Source: Diplonema japonicum (Eukaryota; Euglenozoa; Diplonemea; Diplonemida; Diplonemidae). From it: a stretch of DNA of 64,000 nucleotides. Below the pieces are notes generated by a model. It made no database searches and was not told the origin of the DNA. It saw nothing but the letters and a program-made list of their open reading frames with translations. The stretch spans positions 496,001 to 560,000 of the forward strand of contig OZ025664.1 in assembly GCA_964019335.1 (NCBI GenBank), given 5' to 3'. Shown piece by piece: positions 1 to 9,844 of this stretch (positions are counted from its first letter, which is position 1; every line of letters begins with the position of its first letter). Position numbers and translations under genes: made by a program.

Positions 1-1547
1 CTGTGCAGGCGCCTTCAAGCTTCTTCGATGTCACCCCAATGGGACGGATCCTAACGAGGTTTTCAAAGGATCTTGATTGTATGTTCCCCGAATACCTTAG
101 AGACACACAGCCCTTGACACCTCCCTCGCCGACGGTCTCAACTCTTTTTTCACAGTCATCTCTATGACGCTTGGCACATTGATTGTGGTTTTGGTTGCCC
201 TGCCTCTCTTCGTTGTTGTGTTGCTGCCGTTGGGTAACTTCTGTATGGAACAAACTTCTAACTTCTGTTTTTATCCTCCACACAGACCTCAGGGTGATGA
301 ACTACTACAGAGCAACATCGAGAGAGCTGGCTAGAATCAGTGCCACAGCGTCCAGCCCCATCTACGCCTTTTTCTCGGAATCTCTGAGCGGTGCCTCTTC
401 GATCCAGAGCTACGCGGTGGTGGAAAGATTCGAGTCGCAGAATGACAGGCTAGTGGACAGGTACCACAGGTGCTACTGGTTCGGCCTCACGGTGAGTAGG
501 TGGTTGAACGTGCGCCTTGAGTTTTGCGGTGCCATGATAGTGCTAGCTGCTGGTCTGCTTGTTGCATTCTACCGGGACAGCATGGACCCCGGCCAAGTGG
601 GGTTGGTGCTGACCTACGGTTTGCAGATGGTCGCAGCGCTTGAAATGATCGTCACGGGTGTGGCCGCTATGGAGACGCAGTTCAACGCAGTTGAGAGGGT
701 CATCCACTACTCGAGGAACATCCCGCAAGAGGCACCAGCTGTCATAGAGAACAGCAGGCCGCCCTTCGACTGGCTCGAGGCACGCTCTGACGTGCTGCTT
801 CGCAACGTAAGCATCAAGTACCGCCCCGACCTACCCAACGTGCTGCATGCTGTAAACGTCTTGGTTCCCTCTCGTGCCAAGGCGGGTGTTGTGGGGAGGA
901 CAGGGTCGGGGAAGTCGAGCTTGTTCCTTGCGCTGCTGCGTATGATGGAAGTACACGCGGGTGAGATCCAAATCGGAGGTGTCTCCATACAGGAGATAGG
1001 GCTGAGGGATCTGCGATCGCGCATTGCCATTGTGCCACAGGAGCCTACGTTATTCAGTGGAACGCTGAGATCGAACCTAGACCCATACGGGGAGTACAGT
1101 GACAGGGAGATATGGGAGAACTTGGAGAAGGCGCACTGCAGGGAAGTGGGAGAGAGGGATGCGGCGAAGTTAGAGGCTATCGTGACGGAGAACGGGGAGA
1201 ACTACTCTGTAGGAGAAAGGCAGCTGCTGTGCTTGGCGAGAGCGTTGCTACGGCGTTGCAAGGTGCTGCTCATGGACGAGGTGACGGCCTCAGTCGACAT
1301 GGCCACAGACGCGCTGATCCAGCAGACTGTGACCCGTGAGTTCGAGGACTGCACGGTGCTGACCATAGCCCATCGCCTCGATACCATCATCACAGGCACA
1401 CATGTCCTCGTGCTTGATCACGGGCGTGTCGCAGAGTTTGGGTCGCCCAAGGAGCTTCTCCAAAACCCCCATGGCACCTTCACTTCTATGGTCACAAGTT
1501 CGGGTCCTGCCACTGCCGACACTCTCCGTAGAAAAGCCGGGCTTTGA
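1..1547 (+). CDS. ABC transporter, ABCC (MRP) type, C-terminal part
   Basis: This is the 3' part of a full-length ABC exporter gene that enters the window from the left. Proposed exons are up to 78, 111-233 and 286-1547. The two introns (79-110, 32 nt, GTATGT; 234-285, 52 nt, with a TTCTAAC branch-like site) are set by frame: joining them gives the continuous ABCC order SFFD..P.GRIL.RFSKDLD, then SFFTVISMTLG, then NYYRATSREL. The last exon holds the end of the second membrane domain and NBD2: Walker A GRTGSGKSS (near 890-921), signature VGERQLLCLARALL (near 1207-1253, the ABCC form of LSGGQ), Walker B VLLMDE (near 1261-1281) and H-loop AHRLD (near 1366-1380). Family members export conjugates or organic anions with ATP; the substrate cannot be read here. 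The stop is followed directly by a T-rich spacer. Confidence 0.9.
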
Positions 1548-1821
1548 GGGTTCGTTTTCTTCTCTTTCTTTTTTCTTTTTTTTTTTTTTTTTTTTTGGTG
1601 CCAACTCGTAAAAATCTGTTTTTTTGTTTTGTTTTTGTTTTTGTTTTTTGTTTTTTTAGCTGCGCGTTACACAGGTGTTTAAGGAAGCAGCCTTTCCACC
1701 CGATCGGTATCCTTTTCTTCTTTTTTCTATCCGTTCATTCAATTTTTACATCTTTCTTTTTTTTGAGATCTCACATAAAGCCCTATAGTCCGCGGGGAGG
1801 GCAAAAAAAAAAAACAACAAC
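1548..1821. other. T-rich spacer
   Basis: Mostly T runs broken by short mixed sequence, ending in an A run just before the next ATG. No gene is supported. Confidence 0.6.
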
Positions 1822-2086
1822 ATGCACATTGCGTTATTATGTATGTTAGCGATAATAGCCCAGGTAATGGGGCAGGAGCAGCAAGAACAGCAGAAGCCGG
1901 CTGTCGCATCCGGTGAGGCGAAGGGTGTTGGTGGTGGTGACGCGGGGGCAGCAAAGGCAAAACCACACCCTGTGCAGCAAGGTCTTGTGGGGTCTCCGCT
2001 GAAGCTGCGGCTAACGTACCACATTTACTTCTTCTTTTTGGGCATCCCCATCGGGACCTTCGCATTGTCAGCGGTGTTGGTATGAA

Positions 2087-2117
<31 letters not shown>

Positions 2118-2201
2118 AGTACAAAACAAAAAACAAAATAGTTCTTCGGCTACATCGGACTGTCGAAGAGTCCTGTTGACGTTCCGTTACAGCTCTCTTG
2201 A
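1822..2201 (+). CDS. Small secretory-pathway membrane protein, unknown
   Basis: Two exons, 1822-2079 and 2142-2201, encode 105 residues. The intron 2080-2141 (GTATGA, A-rich, ending ATAG) is needed because the first exon otherwise stops after one more codon; the second exon adds a short tail ending PLQLS. Residues 1-17 are hydrophobic and look like a signal peptide (cleavage after VMG is plausible). A Gln/Ala/Gly-rich linker follows, then a hydrophobic stretch (HIYFFFLGIPIGTFALSAVL) that should be a membrane segment near the C-terminus. That is the layout of a small type I membrane protein. I do not recognise a family. The start is the first ATG after an A-run leader. Confidence 0.65.
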
Positions 2202-2275
2202 TTTAAATATTCCCCCCCTCTTTTTTCACCTCCTCCTTTCCTCTTACACATGCATCCCGCCCTTAAGGGAGCACC

Positions 2276-2668
2276 ATGAGCACTGTGAAGGTGTGGGAAG
2301 CCGTTGAGGTATACGGTGATGGCATAGGTAGGATGAACCTCACAGAAAACGACAAAATTTGTATAGTGCGTGATGGTGACACAGTACCGCTCAGAACTGT
2401 GGGCCTGCAAAGCACACAGGAGCTTGTCCTGATGCACGAGAGCCCTGCAGCTGTAGTCGCAGCGACGTCTCGAAGATCACACGCGGACACATCGATGCTG
2501 GACATGGTGAAGGGCTTCCTGGGGATCCCTGTGTCAGCGTTCACGGAGTGGTACTCTTGGATGACAGGAAGGGCTACTGCGGTACAGGAAGACGCCGAGA
2601 CAGAACGCGACCTCATCGAGAGGTACTGGAACCCGCAGGCAAGCGCGATAGATGTTAAGTTGGAGTAA
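2276..2668 (+). CDS. Hypothetical protein, 130 residues
   Basis: A single open frame starting at the first ATG after a long pyrimidine tract that ends ..CCTTAAG at 2267, a possible splice acceptor. The product is acidic at its C-terminus and has no obvious signal peptide. It contains a moderately hydrophobic segment around residues 78-96 (LDMVKGFLGIPVSAFTEW) that may be amphipathic rather than transmembrane. No family is recognised. The next gene starts about 100 bp downstream, after another pyrimidine/A-rich leader. Confidence 0.6.
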   Translation: MSTVKVWEAVEVYGDGIGRMNLTENDKICIVRDGDTVPLRTVGLQSTQELVLMHESPAAVVAATSRRSHADTSMLDMVKGFLGIPVSAFTEWYSWMTGRATAVQEDAETERDLIERYWNPQASAIDVKLE

Positions 2669-2765
2669 CTCTTACAGTTTTTTCGTTTCTTTTTTTTTGC
2701 ACGTCAAAGAAGTATATTCAGGACGCACACTGGGAGGGGGGAAGAGAAAAAAAAAAAGAAAAATA

Positions 2766-4049
2766 ATGTCGAAATGCAGCAGGATGGGTAAGCCGCCTGA
2801 AAGGCCGTATGAACAGCAGTCGCAAGACGTGATGCCGATGCCTTCAGACGGGTTTGCCTCTCCCGAAGGGATCATTGAGGTCGACAGCAGGGCGGAGGCA
2901 AGGTGGTGGGCACAGATGCAGGAACAGCGCGACAGCGTGAAGGACGACAAAACGTACACGCAGAGCCCCGACATGCTGGTAATGGAGAGCATGAGGCGCG
3001 ACAGGCAGACCATCGTGCAGGCATGGATGGGCATACAGCAAGATGCATACAACCATGTCAAAGAGGTCTCGGTGGTGGAGAACAGCAAAAACCACCTCTC
3101 GCCTCCAAGGATACAGAACTACAAGTTCGGCGGGGAAAAGAACTTCAGATCGTGCACGGGTGTTAATCTGGATTCACTATCCTCCGCCCTGTCGCATCTA
3201 TGGATGTACAGGTGGCTGTGCGGTGTGCAGCCATACGACGTCCGCCTCAGCACTTCAAAGATGTCACTCGCCCAGTACGCTGCAGTTCTTATGGAGGAGA
3301 CAGGCTTCTCGTCAATCGACAAGCACACAGGATACACAGAACACCCAGCAAAACCTGTTGTGTCATGTATTTCAGGGAGGCTGCAGTCGACCATGTCTGA
3401 CGAAGAATATCAATATGGCAGGCAAGGTGTGGCAAGCGGGATGGGGTTCATAAGCTGCCCCCCGGGCCCTTTGTCTGAAATGCTGCACTCCTTTATGGAC
3501 GACAGCGACAGCATAGATGTGGGAAGCCTTGCTCACAGAAGATGGCTGCTTGCTCCCGGGATGCAGACAACGGGTTTCGGCGGGTACTACAGCTCAAGCG
3601 TTATGCATGTTGGTGACGAGTTTAATGTTGCGGAGATGGGTGATTTTATTGCGTACCCACCGCCAGGGTGGTGTCCTTCAAAGTGGATGCAACCCAACGC
3701 TGCATGGTCGTGCTCTGTGAACCCTGATAAATACTGGATTGCCCCCAATGCTTCTGTGACAGTGTACAAGACACTTATAAGCGAAGCGCCTTGTTGCTGC
3801 AAGGTCCCTCCTGGGACGGCTTGCCCTTTGCATCGTCGTGGGGAGACGCTTCCTGCACCTTATGAAGAGGAGTTCACACGCATCAACACTTCTGGTTTTG
3901 GTGGTGCGCCTTGTCTTATATTCAGACCCCAAGGTGTTAGTCTGGCCGATGGCGAAGCGTACGAGGTACTCATTCAGGGGATCTGGGCAGCTGGTGAGAG
4001 AATAACGTTTAAATACATCACCAGGTTCTTTGATTTCCCGGAGGCTTGA
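2766..4049 (+). CDS. CAP-superfamily (SCP-like) domain protein
   Basis: 427 residues from the ATG at 2766; the open frame extends upstream but only through a T/A-rich leader. The middle and C-terminal parts match the pattern of CAP-domain proteins common in anaerobic bacteria: HSFMDDSDSIDVGSLAHRRWLLAPGM..TGFG, then FIAYPPPGW, AWSCSVNP and a closing beta-rich segment with LIFRPQ. The HRRW.L.PGM..TGFG core is the strongest clue. No signal peptide is visible, which is unusual because CAP proteins are normally secreted. The first 120 residues are charged and probably disordered or helical. CAP proteins act in binding and extracellular roles with no single shared activity, so no function is assigned beyond the fold. 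Confidence 0.6.
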   Translation: MSKCSRMGKPPERPYEQQSQDVMPMPSDGFASPEGIIEVDSRAEARWWAQMQEQRDSVKDDKTYTQSPDMLVMESMRRDRQTIVQAWMGIQQDAYNHVKEVSVVENSKNHLSPPRIQNYKFGGEKNFRSCTGVNLDSLSSALSHLWMYRWLCGVQPYDVRLSTSKMSLAQYAAVLMEETGFSSIDKHTGYTEHPAKPVVSCISGRLQSTMSDEEYQYGRQGVASGMGFISCPPGPLSEMLHSFMDDSDSIDVGSLAHRRWLLAPGMQTTGFGGYYSSSVMHVGDEFNVAEMGDFIAYPPPGWCPSKWMQPNAAWSCSVNPDKYWIAPNASVTVYKTLISEAPCCCKVPPGTACPLHRRGETLPAPYEEEFTRINTSGFGGAPCLIFRPQGVSLADGEAYEVLIQGIWAAGERITFKYITRFFDFPEA

Positions 4050-4236
4050 GGAAAATTTTTATGATGTAAGTTTGTATTTTTCCCCCCTCCCCCTTTCCCT
4101 CTCCTTCCCTTTCCTCTCTTTTGTGTTATCCCAATCCCCCCCTTTTTTTTATTTTGTGCTTTTTTTTTTTTAGATTTGTTTTTTTTTTTGACTTTTGACT
4201 AGGAGAGAGAATCTAAAAGAATAATTAAAAAAGAAA

Positions 4237-4499
4237 ATGACTTTCCACCAGCTGAGGAACGTTTTCACTGTCATCTTTGCCGCTGCCGGGCTTAACGCTG
4301 GCGCAATGGAGAGGATCCAGTGGGCCAAGGAGGTCGAGGAGAGCGGGCACAACGAGAGGGTGTGTAAAGGAAAAGGAACAAAAACACGAAGGAAAAAAAA
4401 AATTATGATAATAATAAAAACACACAGTGCGAACAGTACCCCCACAAGATCGCTGCCGATGTGAAGCTGCCCGAGAAGTACAAGGCTCTCTTCGCGTGA
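4237..4499 (+). CDS. Small conserved-looking protein, 64 residues, two exons
   Basis: Exons 4237-4359 and 4428-4499 join across a 68-nt intron (GTGTGT...CACACAG, A-rich). Splicing gives NER|CEQYPHKIAADVKLPEKYKALFA and stop, in place of an unrelated frame ending. The N-terminal 23 residues are mildly hydrophobic (VFTVIFAAAGL) and followed by a helical charged part. Codon use in both exons is like that of long genes nearby, which supports a real gene. Family not recognised. The ATG directly follows an A-rich leader and the acceptor-like ACTAG at 4202. Confidence 0.6.
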
Positions 4500-4723
4500 G
4501 CATAGTGATTTTTGATACCCCCCCTTTTTTTTGTCACCCCCTTTAGGGTTTTTTTTCTTCAGTGTTTTTTTTTTTTTTTTTTTTTTTCCCTATTCACTCC
4601 CCCCACCCCTTTTTTTTATTTTTCCGGGCAAAGTTTTTTTTTTTCCTCCCCTGCTTTTATTTTTGAAAAAAAAATCTCCTATAGGGTTGGTGTTGGGGAA
4701 AAAAAAAAAAAAGAAAAAAAAAA

Positions 4724-5392
4724 ATGCCAGTGTGCATTGAAGAAGTGGGCGTGCAGGAGGTAGCATGGTGGCTGAAGAATCATGGGGCGCATGGTTCAGA
4801 AGTGCTGAGCTTCAAAGAAAACGAAGCCGACGGGCGGAGCTTGTTGAAGATCACGGGAGATGACTTGGAAAAAGAGTTTGGGATCAAGGGAAGGGACAGA
4901 AGGAAAGCAATCTCGAACGCAATTTGCGAACTGATCAACAAATATAAGACCTATGACTATCCGTCACTACTCGCGCAAGGCTCACCTGTGAAGGCCGCGC
5001 GACTAAATAGGACAGAGGAAGGGCCTTTTCACATAGAGGGAAAGGTACGAATAGCTTCGCTGTCTTGCCCAAAGGTCGTAAACCTTCTTAGGCAACATGG
5101 AGCCCCACAGGAGGCGCTGTTCAGGTTCAAGGACAATGAGGTGGACGGTGTGTGTCTCCTAGAGCTCGAGCAGGCAGACCTCAGCGAAGAACTTGAAATT
5201 TCGTCCTTTGCCGTCAGAAAGGCATCCTGGGCAGCTGTCACTGCCTTGCTCAACAGAAACGATAGCACTCCTCCCAGGCACCGAGTGGCAGCCCCTTCGC
5301 CCTCTTCGACCCTCGGATCCAGTCAGGCTACTCCGCACCCTTTGGCCAGGTACTACCGGCATTTTGAACACGGGGGAAAAGGAAGTGCGTGA
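4724..5392 (+). CDS. Tandem SAM-domain protein
   Basis: 222 residues with two sterile alpha motif domains. SAM1 spans about residues 5-70: EVAWWLKNHG, then FKENEADGRSLLKITGDDL and EFGIKGRDRRKAI. SAM2 spans about residues 100-170: VVNLLRQHGAPQEAL, then FKDNEVDGVCLLELEQADL and ELEISSFAVRKA. The repeated F.(E/D)NE.DG..LL.L...DL pattern is diagnostic. The last 50 residues are Ser/Pro/Thr-rich and probably disordered. SAM domains mediate protein-protein or RNA binding and polymer formation; nothing here says which. The gene starts right after an A20-like leader. Confidence 0.85.
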   Translation: MPVCIEEVGVQEVAWWLKNHGAHGSEVLSFKENEADGRSLLKITGDDLEKEFGIKGRDRRKAISNAICELINKYKTYDYPSLLAQGSPVKAARLNRTEEGPFHIEGKVRIASLSCPKVVNLLRQHGAPQEALFRFKDNEVDGVCLLELEQADLSEELEISSFAVRKASWAAVTALLNRNDSTPPRHRVAAPSPSSTLGSSQATPHPLARYYRHFEHGGKGSA

Positions 5393-5769
5393 TGAAAGTA
5401 TAAGTTATGAATTTTATTTTTTGTTCTCCACAGACCCTTATGTTACCCACTCTTCTTCTTTTTTTTTTTTTTTCTTTTTTTTTTTTTTGAAATACAAAAA
5501 TTATGGGGAAAAAAGTATTACCCTCCCCACCCTACCCCGCCTGTAGTTGGGGAAGAACACTTCTTACCCAGTCGACGCGAAAAAAAAAAAGAAAAAGGGG
5601 GGAAAACAAAACCCCCCCCTTTTTTTTCTTTGCAAAGTTTTTTCAATGTTTCTCCCCTCACCCCCCCCCCCCCCCCCCCGCCACTCTGCCTTCAAGTTAG
5701 TCTTTCTTTTTTTTCTTTTTTTTTTTTTTGCCAATTCCTCCAAAAAAAAAAAAAAAGGAAAAACCCCGC
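5393..5769. other. Homopolymer-rich spacer
   Basis: Runs of T, A and C (a C run of about 20 near 5664-5680) separate the SAM gene from the carbonic anhydrase gene. Nothing further is seen. Confidence 0.6.
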
Positions 5770-6516
5770 ATGTTCAGGCGCTCCGCCGCAAAGCACTGCA
5801 ACAAGCTCTTCACGAAGACTGTGTGCGACACCGTCGGGATGGACGCTGATCTTGCCAACGTGCTGGAGAACAACAAGGAGTGGGTGAGGCAGACAAACGA
5901 GAAGAACCCCGAGTTCTTCAAATCCATAGCTAAGGGACAACACCCGAAATACCTGTACATCGGATGCTCCGACTCCAGGGTCGACCCGGGCAAGCTCATG
6001 GGCATGGACATCGGCAATCTATTCGTTCACCGCAATGTTGGCAACCTGTGCCCCAACGACTTAAACTTTTTATCTGTTCTGGAATATGCTGTGAAGCACC
6101 TCAAGGTCCCCCACATTATCGTGTGCGGGCATTATGACTGTGGTGCTGTGAGGAATTCTGCAGCAAATCAGGTATCGGGTCTGCTCGACAACTGGATTCG
6201 CAATATTCGAGATGTGCACAGGCTTCACCATGACGAGATGAAGAAGACCCGCGAGGAGCAAGGGGATGAAGCTGCCGTTCGCCGGCTTGTGGAGCTCAAC
6301 GTAGTGGAGCAGTGTTTGAACATCTTCAAAACATCGTGTGTGCAGCAAACTCGAATGGAGACTGCGAAAGTTGCTAAGGAGGACCGTGAGTACCCATTTG
6401 TAACCCCCCGTATCCATGCGGTGGTGTTCGACCCTGCAGATGGGATCATGAAGAAGCTTGATGTTGATTTCAAAGATGAGATTGGGAAGTACCGTCACAT
6501 CTATGATCTGAATTAA
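5770..6516 (+). CDS. Beta-carbonic anhydrase
   Basis: 248 residues, typical length for the eukaryotic/bacterial beta class, catalysing CO2 + H2O to bicarbonate + H+. Zinc ligands are C66, H121 and C124 (motifs GCSDSRVDPG and CGHYDCGA), with the D68/R70 catalytic pair. HRNVGN and NFLSVLEYAV complete the family signature. The N-terminus MFRRSAAKHCNKLF is basic and lacks acidic residues, so it could be a mitochondrion-type targeting peptide, although this is short and unproven. The open frame extends 14 codons upstream with a TTG start, through an A-run; the ATG at 5770 is the first one and is preferred. Confidence 0.92.
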   Translation: MFRRSAAKHCNKLFTKTVCDTVGMDADLANVLENNKEWVRQTNEKNPEFFKSIAKGQHPKYLYIGCSDSRVDPGKLMGMDIGNLFVHRNVGNLCPNDLNFLSVLEYAVKHLKVPHIIVCGHYDCGAVRNSAANQVSGLLDNWIRNIRDVHRLHHDEMKKTREEQGDEAAVRRLVELNVVEQCLNIFKTSCVQQTRMETAKVAKEDREYPFVTPRIHAVVFDPADGIMKKLDVDFKDEIGKYRHIYDLN

Positions 6517-6699
6517 GGGGAGAAAGGGAAAAAAAAAAAAAAAAAAGAGTTCACATCTTCTTAGAGTGAAAAAAAGAGAGAAAAAAAAAGAAAGAAAATA
6601 TTCTGGCTGCCACTCCTATTTCCCCCTTTTCCCCCACCCCAGAATCGAGAGAGAATTTTTTCTTTTTTTCTTTTTTCTTTTTTTTTTTTCCTCGAGTCT

Positions 6700-6731
<32 letters not shown>

Positions 6732-7494
6732 AAGAACGATTTTTTTTTTGACTTGTCTGAGGGGAACGTTGACAGCGTGTTTTTTTACGGGTGCTTCTCC
6801 AGGTTTCTACCCGGCACGTACAAATAACGGTCAGTTCCTCCTTTTTTTTTTATATTTTTATGTTCTCTGCCTTGCTTTCCCTTTTTTTTCTTGAAAGGAA
6901 AAAGGGGAAAGTCAAGTTTTTATTTTTTATTTTTTTGCAATGAGAATGATTTTTATTTACAAAGAAGAAAAAAGAAAAGAAATCATTACGACGAGGCTGT
7001 TGTCCTTTTAGTTATTTCCCCCTCCCTTATTTTTACGCAGTTCTCAAAAAAAAAAAAAAAAGAAAACACAAAAACAAAAAAACGAAAAAAGAGAAAGTTT
7101 TTTTTCCCCCCTTCTTTTTAAGAAAGGCAGCGGCCCCCGTTGTAGTGCGTACCAAAAAGAGGCCGTTCCAAGATGTACACTTTTTTTTAGTTTGACTAAA
7201 AGAGAAAAAAAATGAGGAAAATAAAAGAAGAAAAACACCAAGGGGAAGGGGAAGGGGAGACCAATCTGAGCAGAATTACCCCCCCGCCCCCCCCACACCT
7301 CCCCTTTCATTTTTTTTCTCAATTGAATTGTACCAAAATAAAAAAGATGGAAAAAAAGAAGAAGAAAAGACTTTCACTTTCCCCTTTCCATGACGCTCCC
7401 CCCCCCTCCCCTGATTCCTTTCTATTACAAGAGACTTTCTAATCACAACGACACGCAAATAAAAAGGTTTATTTTCTTTCGTTTATTTTTTAAA
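6517..7494. other. Long homopolymer-rich intergenic region
   Basis: 978 bp of A- and T-runs (longest about T27 near 6701-6730). A mixed-sequence island at 6750-6838 can form a small CGGGT/ACCCG hairpin. Another at 7126-7150 resembles the 5' part of the repeat module seen at 11357 and 24924. No RNA family is recognised. The final pyrimidine tract ends TTACAAG at 7431, followed by the leader of the next gene. Confidence 0.5.
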
Positions 7495-9270
7495 ATGATG
7501 AGGCGCGTTTCCCGAGTGGCCATCGCGAAGGTAGCATCGACCAGACAATGGAGGGGTGTGACTTTGAATGAGATGAGGGAGAATTCGCCCATTATGTTCT
7601 GTTTTCAATGTGAGCAAACATCCACCGGCCACGGCTGCGATAGGATCGGAATGTGCGGGAAGAGGCCCCGTGTGGCTGTGCTCCAAGACCTCGCTGTCCA
7701 CGTCACAAAAGGGATATCCCAGTACGCACACGCAGCCCGCCAGCTTGACCCCACCACCAGCGACCCTGAGGTTGACAGGTTCGTCTTGGAGGTCCTCTTC
7801 GCCACCATGACCAACGTCAACAACGACAGGAACAGATTCCTCAAATACGTTGAACAAGCAGGTGCCATCAAGGACAAGGCCGAGGCGCTTTACAGAAAAG
7901 CTGGCGGCACTGAGACCTTCTCCGGGCCCGCTGCCTGGACCACTTCTTCCTTCGAAGAAGAGGTGCTTTCTGAGATGGCCGAAAACGTCGGTGTCCTTCA
8001 CCGTGCCCTCGACTACGATGAGGACACCTTCTCCCTCATCGAGCTCATCACCTACGGCGTCAAGGGTATGGCCGCCTACGCCCACCACGCCATGGTGCAG
8101 GGCAAGGAGTCCGACGACATCTACGCGCAGACCCACATGCTGCTCTCTTCCGTCTGCAACCCCAACGCCTCTGTTGAGAGCCTTCTCCCCCTCGCCTTGA
8201 AGTGTGGTGAAGTGAACATTCAGGTCATGGCCCTCCTTGAGCAGGCACACATCGAAGCCTACGGCGTCCCCACTCCCAAGGAGGTCAACACCAAGCCCGT
8301 CCCTGGGAAGTGCATCCTTGTGTCCGGTCACGACATCCAAGACCTCGCCAACATCCTGAAGCAGACTGAGGGCACAGGCATCAACGTCTACTCTCACGGC
8401 GAGCTGCTGCCGGGGCACGGGTACCCCGAGCTCCAGAAGTTCCCCCACTTCGCAGGGCACTACGGCGGCGCGTGGCAGAAGCAGAGGATCGACTTCAACG
8501 ACTTCCCTGGTGCCATCCTGATGACGACGAACTGCATGATCGAGCCCAAGTCCACATACAAGAAGAGGATCTTCACCAGGGCGACTGTCGGGTGGCCGGG
8601 CATCCCGCACATTGAGGGGAACGACTTCAGCGAGGTGGTGAAGTGCGCGCAGGCATGCGATGGGTTCAAGGAGGGCGCCCCTGCGAAGACGAAGAACATG
8701 ACGACGGGGTTCGGTGCGGACGCGATCCTGTCGCACGCGGAGACGGTGGTGGGGGCGGTGAAGAGCGGGGACATCAAGCACTTCTACGTAATCGGTGGAT
8801 GCGACGGGAGAGAGAGCGCGAGGTCGTACTTCACGGACCTGGCGAAGGCAGTCCCGAAGGACGCAGTGATCCTGACGCTGGGGTGCGGGAAGTTCAGGTT
8901 CAACACTGAGGAGTTCGGAGACATCGGCGGTGTGCCGCGTCTCTTGGACGTGGGGCAGTGCAATGACGCATACGGTGCAGTGAGGGTGGCCCTAGCACTG
9001 AAGGACGCCTTGGGCCTTGAGTCAGTCAATGACCTTCCCTTGAGCTTCGGTGTTTCTTGGTTCGAACAGAAGGCTGTTGCCGTCCTCCTCTCTCTCCTCC
9101 ACCTTGACGTTAAAAACATCCACCTTGGCCCCAAGCTCCCCGCCTTCCTCACCCCGAACATCGCAAGCTTTCTGGTGAACAACTACGGCATCACCCCTGT
9201 TGCTACAGGCCCTGCTGATGCGGCCAAAATGTACAAAATGAAGAACAATCACCTCGCCTCCTCTGCGTGA
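7495..9270 (+). CDS. hcp: Hybrid cluster protein (hydroxylamine reductase), organelle-type N-terminus
   Basis: 591 residues, strongly recognisable along its length. The N-terminal Fe-S motif is C36-x2-C39-x8-C48-x5-C54 (FCFQCEQTSTGHGC..GMCG). Later cysteine motifs expected to ligate the hybrid cluster are present: TTNCMIEPK, VIGGCDGRESAR and LTLGCGKFRFN. The enzyme is linked to nitric oxide or hydroxylamine reduction under low oxygen. The first 25 residues (MMRRVSRVAIAKVASTRQWRG) are basic, rich in Arg/Ala/Ser and free of acids, like a mitochondrial or hydrogenosomal presequence. The gene has no intron and a higher GC content than its flanks. Family knowledge: eukaryotic copies occur patchily, often in anaerobic protists. 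Minus-strand open frames here are codon-bias shadows. Confidence 0.95.
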   Translation: MMRRVSRVAIAKVASTRQWRGVTLNEMRENSPIMFCFQCEQTSTGHGCDRIGMCGKRPRVAVLQDLAVHVTKGISQYAHAARQLDPTTSDPEVDRFVLEVLFATMTNVNNDRNRFLKYVEQAGAIKDKAEALYRKAGGTETFSGPAAWTTSSFEEEVLSEMAENVGVLHRALDYDEDTFSLIELITYGVKGMAAYAHHAMVQGKESDDIYAQTHMLLSSVCNPNASVESLLPLALKCGEVNIQVMALLEQAHIEAYGVPTPKEVNTKPVPGKCILVSGHDIQDLANILKQTEGTGINVYSHGELLPGHGYPELQKFPHFAGHYGGAWQKQRIDFNDFPGAILMTTNCMIEPKSTYKKRIFTRATVGWPGIPHIEGNDFSEVVKCAQACDGFKEGAPAKTKNMTTGFGADAILSHAETVVGAVKSGDIKHFYVIGGCDGRESARSYFTDLAKAVPKDAVILTLGCGKFRFNTEEFGDIGGVPRLLDVGQCNDAYGAVRVALALKDALGLESVNDLPLSFGVSWFEQKAVAVLLSLLHLDVKNIHLGPKLPAFLTPNIASFLVNNYGITPVATGPADAAKMYKMKNNHLASSA

Positions 9271-9844
9271 TGGATTTGTTGTTCATCGGCATCCCCTCCC
9301 CCTCTTTTTTTAGTAGACGATACTTGTGCAGGGCGCCCTGCCACATACTGCAGGCACCCTTAAATAGTCTCTTTTTTTTTTTCTTCAAAAGAAAGTTTTG
9401 TTTAAGAAACTTTTCTTTTTTTTTTTTATTTCTGCAAGTTCCCCCTTCCCCCCTTGAATGGGAAAAAAAAGAATTGTTGGGAATGGAAGGAAGACAAAGA
9501 AAAAGAAAAAAAAACTAAGAAGGAACCGACAAAACAAATGGAAAAGCGTCCCCAAGGAAATTTTCATGTTCGCGCAGTCCTCTTTCTTACTTTCTTTTCC
9601 CTTTTTTTTTAACCCCTAAACATTTTCGCTTCCTCGAGTTCTTCGTCCCCTGCCGGAAAGAATGGCGTTTTTTATTTTATTTTATTTTATTATTCTCTCT
9701 TTTCTTCCTCCTTTCTACCTCTGCTTTGTTCTTTTAAAGATCTTTTTAAGAATGCAGAGAACGATACGTATATTGCCCTTCTTCTTATTCTCCCCATTCT
9801 CCTCGCTTCCCGCAACAATCACAATAGGAAAGACAAAAAAGAAA
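9271..9844. other. Spacer with pyrimidine tract and acceptor-like AG
   Basis: T- and A-rich. It includes a GC-rich island at 9325-9360 whose GCAGGGCGCC also occurs near 29199. The stretch 9765-9827 is pyrimidine-rich and ends CACAATAG, 18 bp before the ATG, so it is a good splice-acceptor candidate. No gene supported; the in-frame upstream extension of the next gene is low-complexity. Confidence 0.5.

Noticed and set aside
6750-6838. Possible small structured RNA
   Set aside because: Only a 5-bp hairpin is visible and no family or second copy was found.
7483-8781. 432-codon minus-strand open frame opposite the hybrid cluster protein gene
   Set aside because: It is a shadow produced by the GC-rich third positions of the real gene; its translation has no family pattern and is low in complexity (many Val/Leu/Asp/His).
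9662-9844. Upstream in-frame extension of the old yellow enzyme gene as a signal peptide
   Set aside because: It is translation of T-runs and a pyrimidine tract and contains the acceptor-like AG at 9827; the ATG at 9845 starts the conserved domain.
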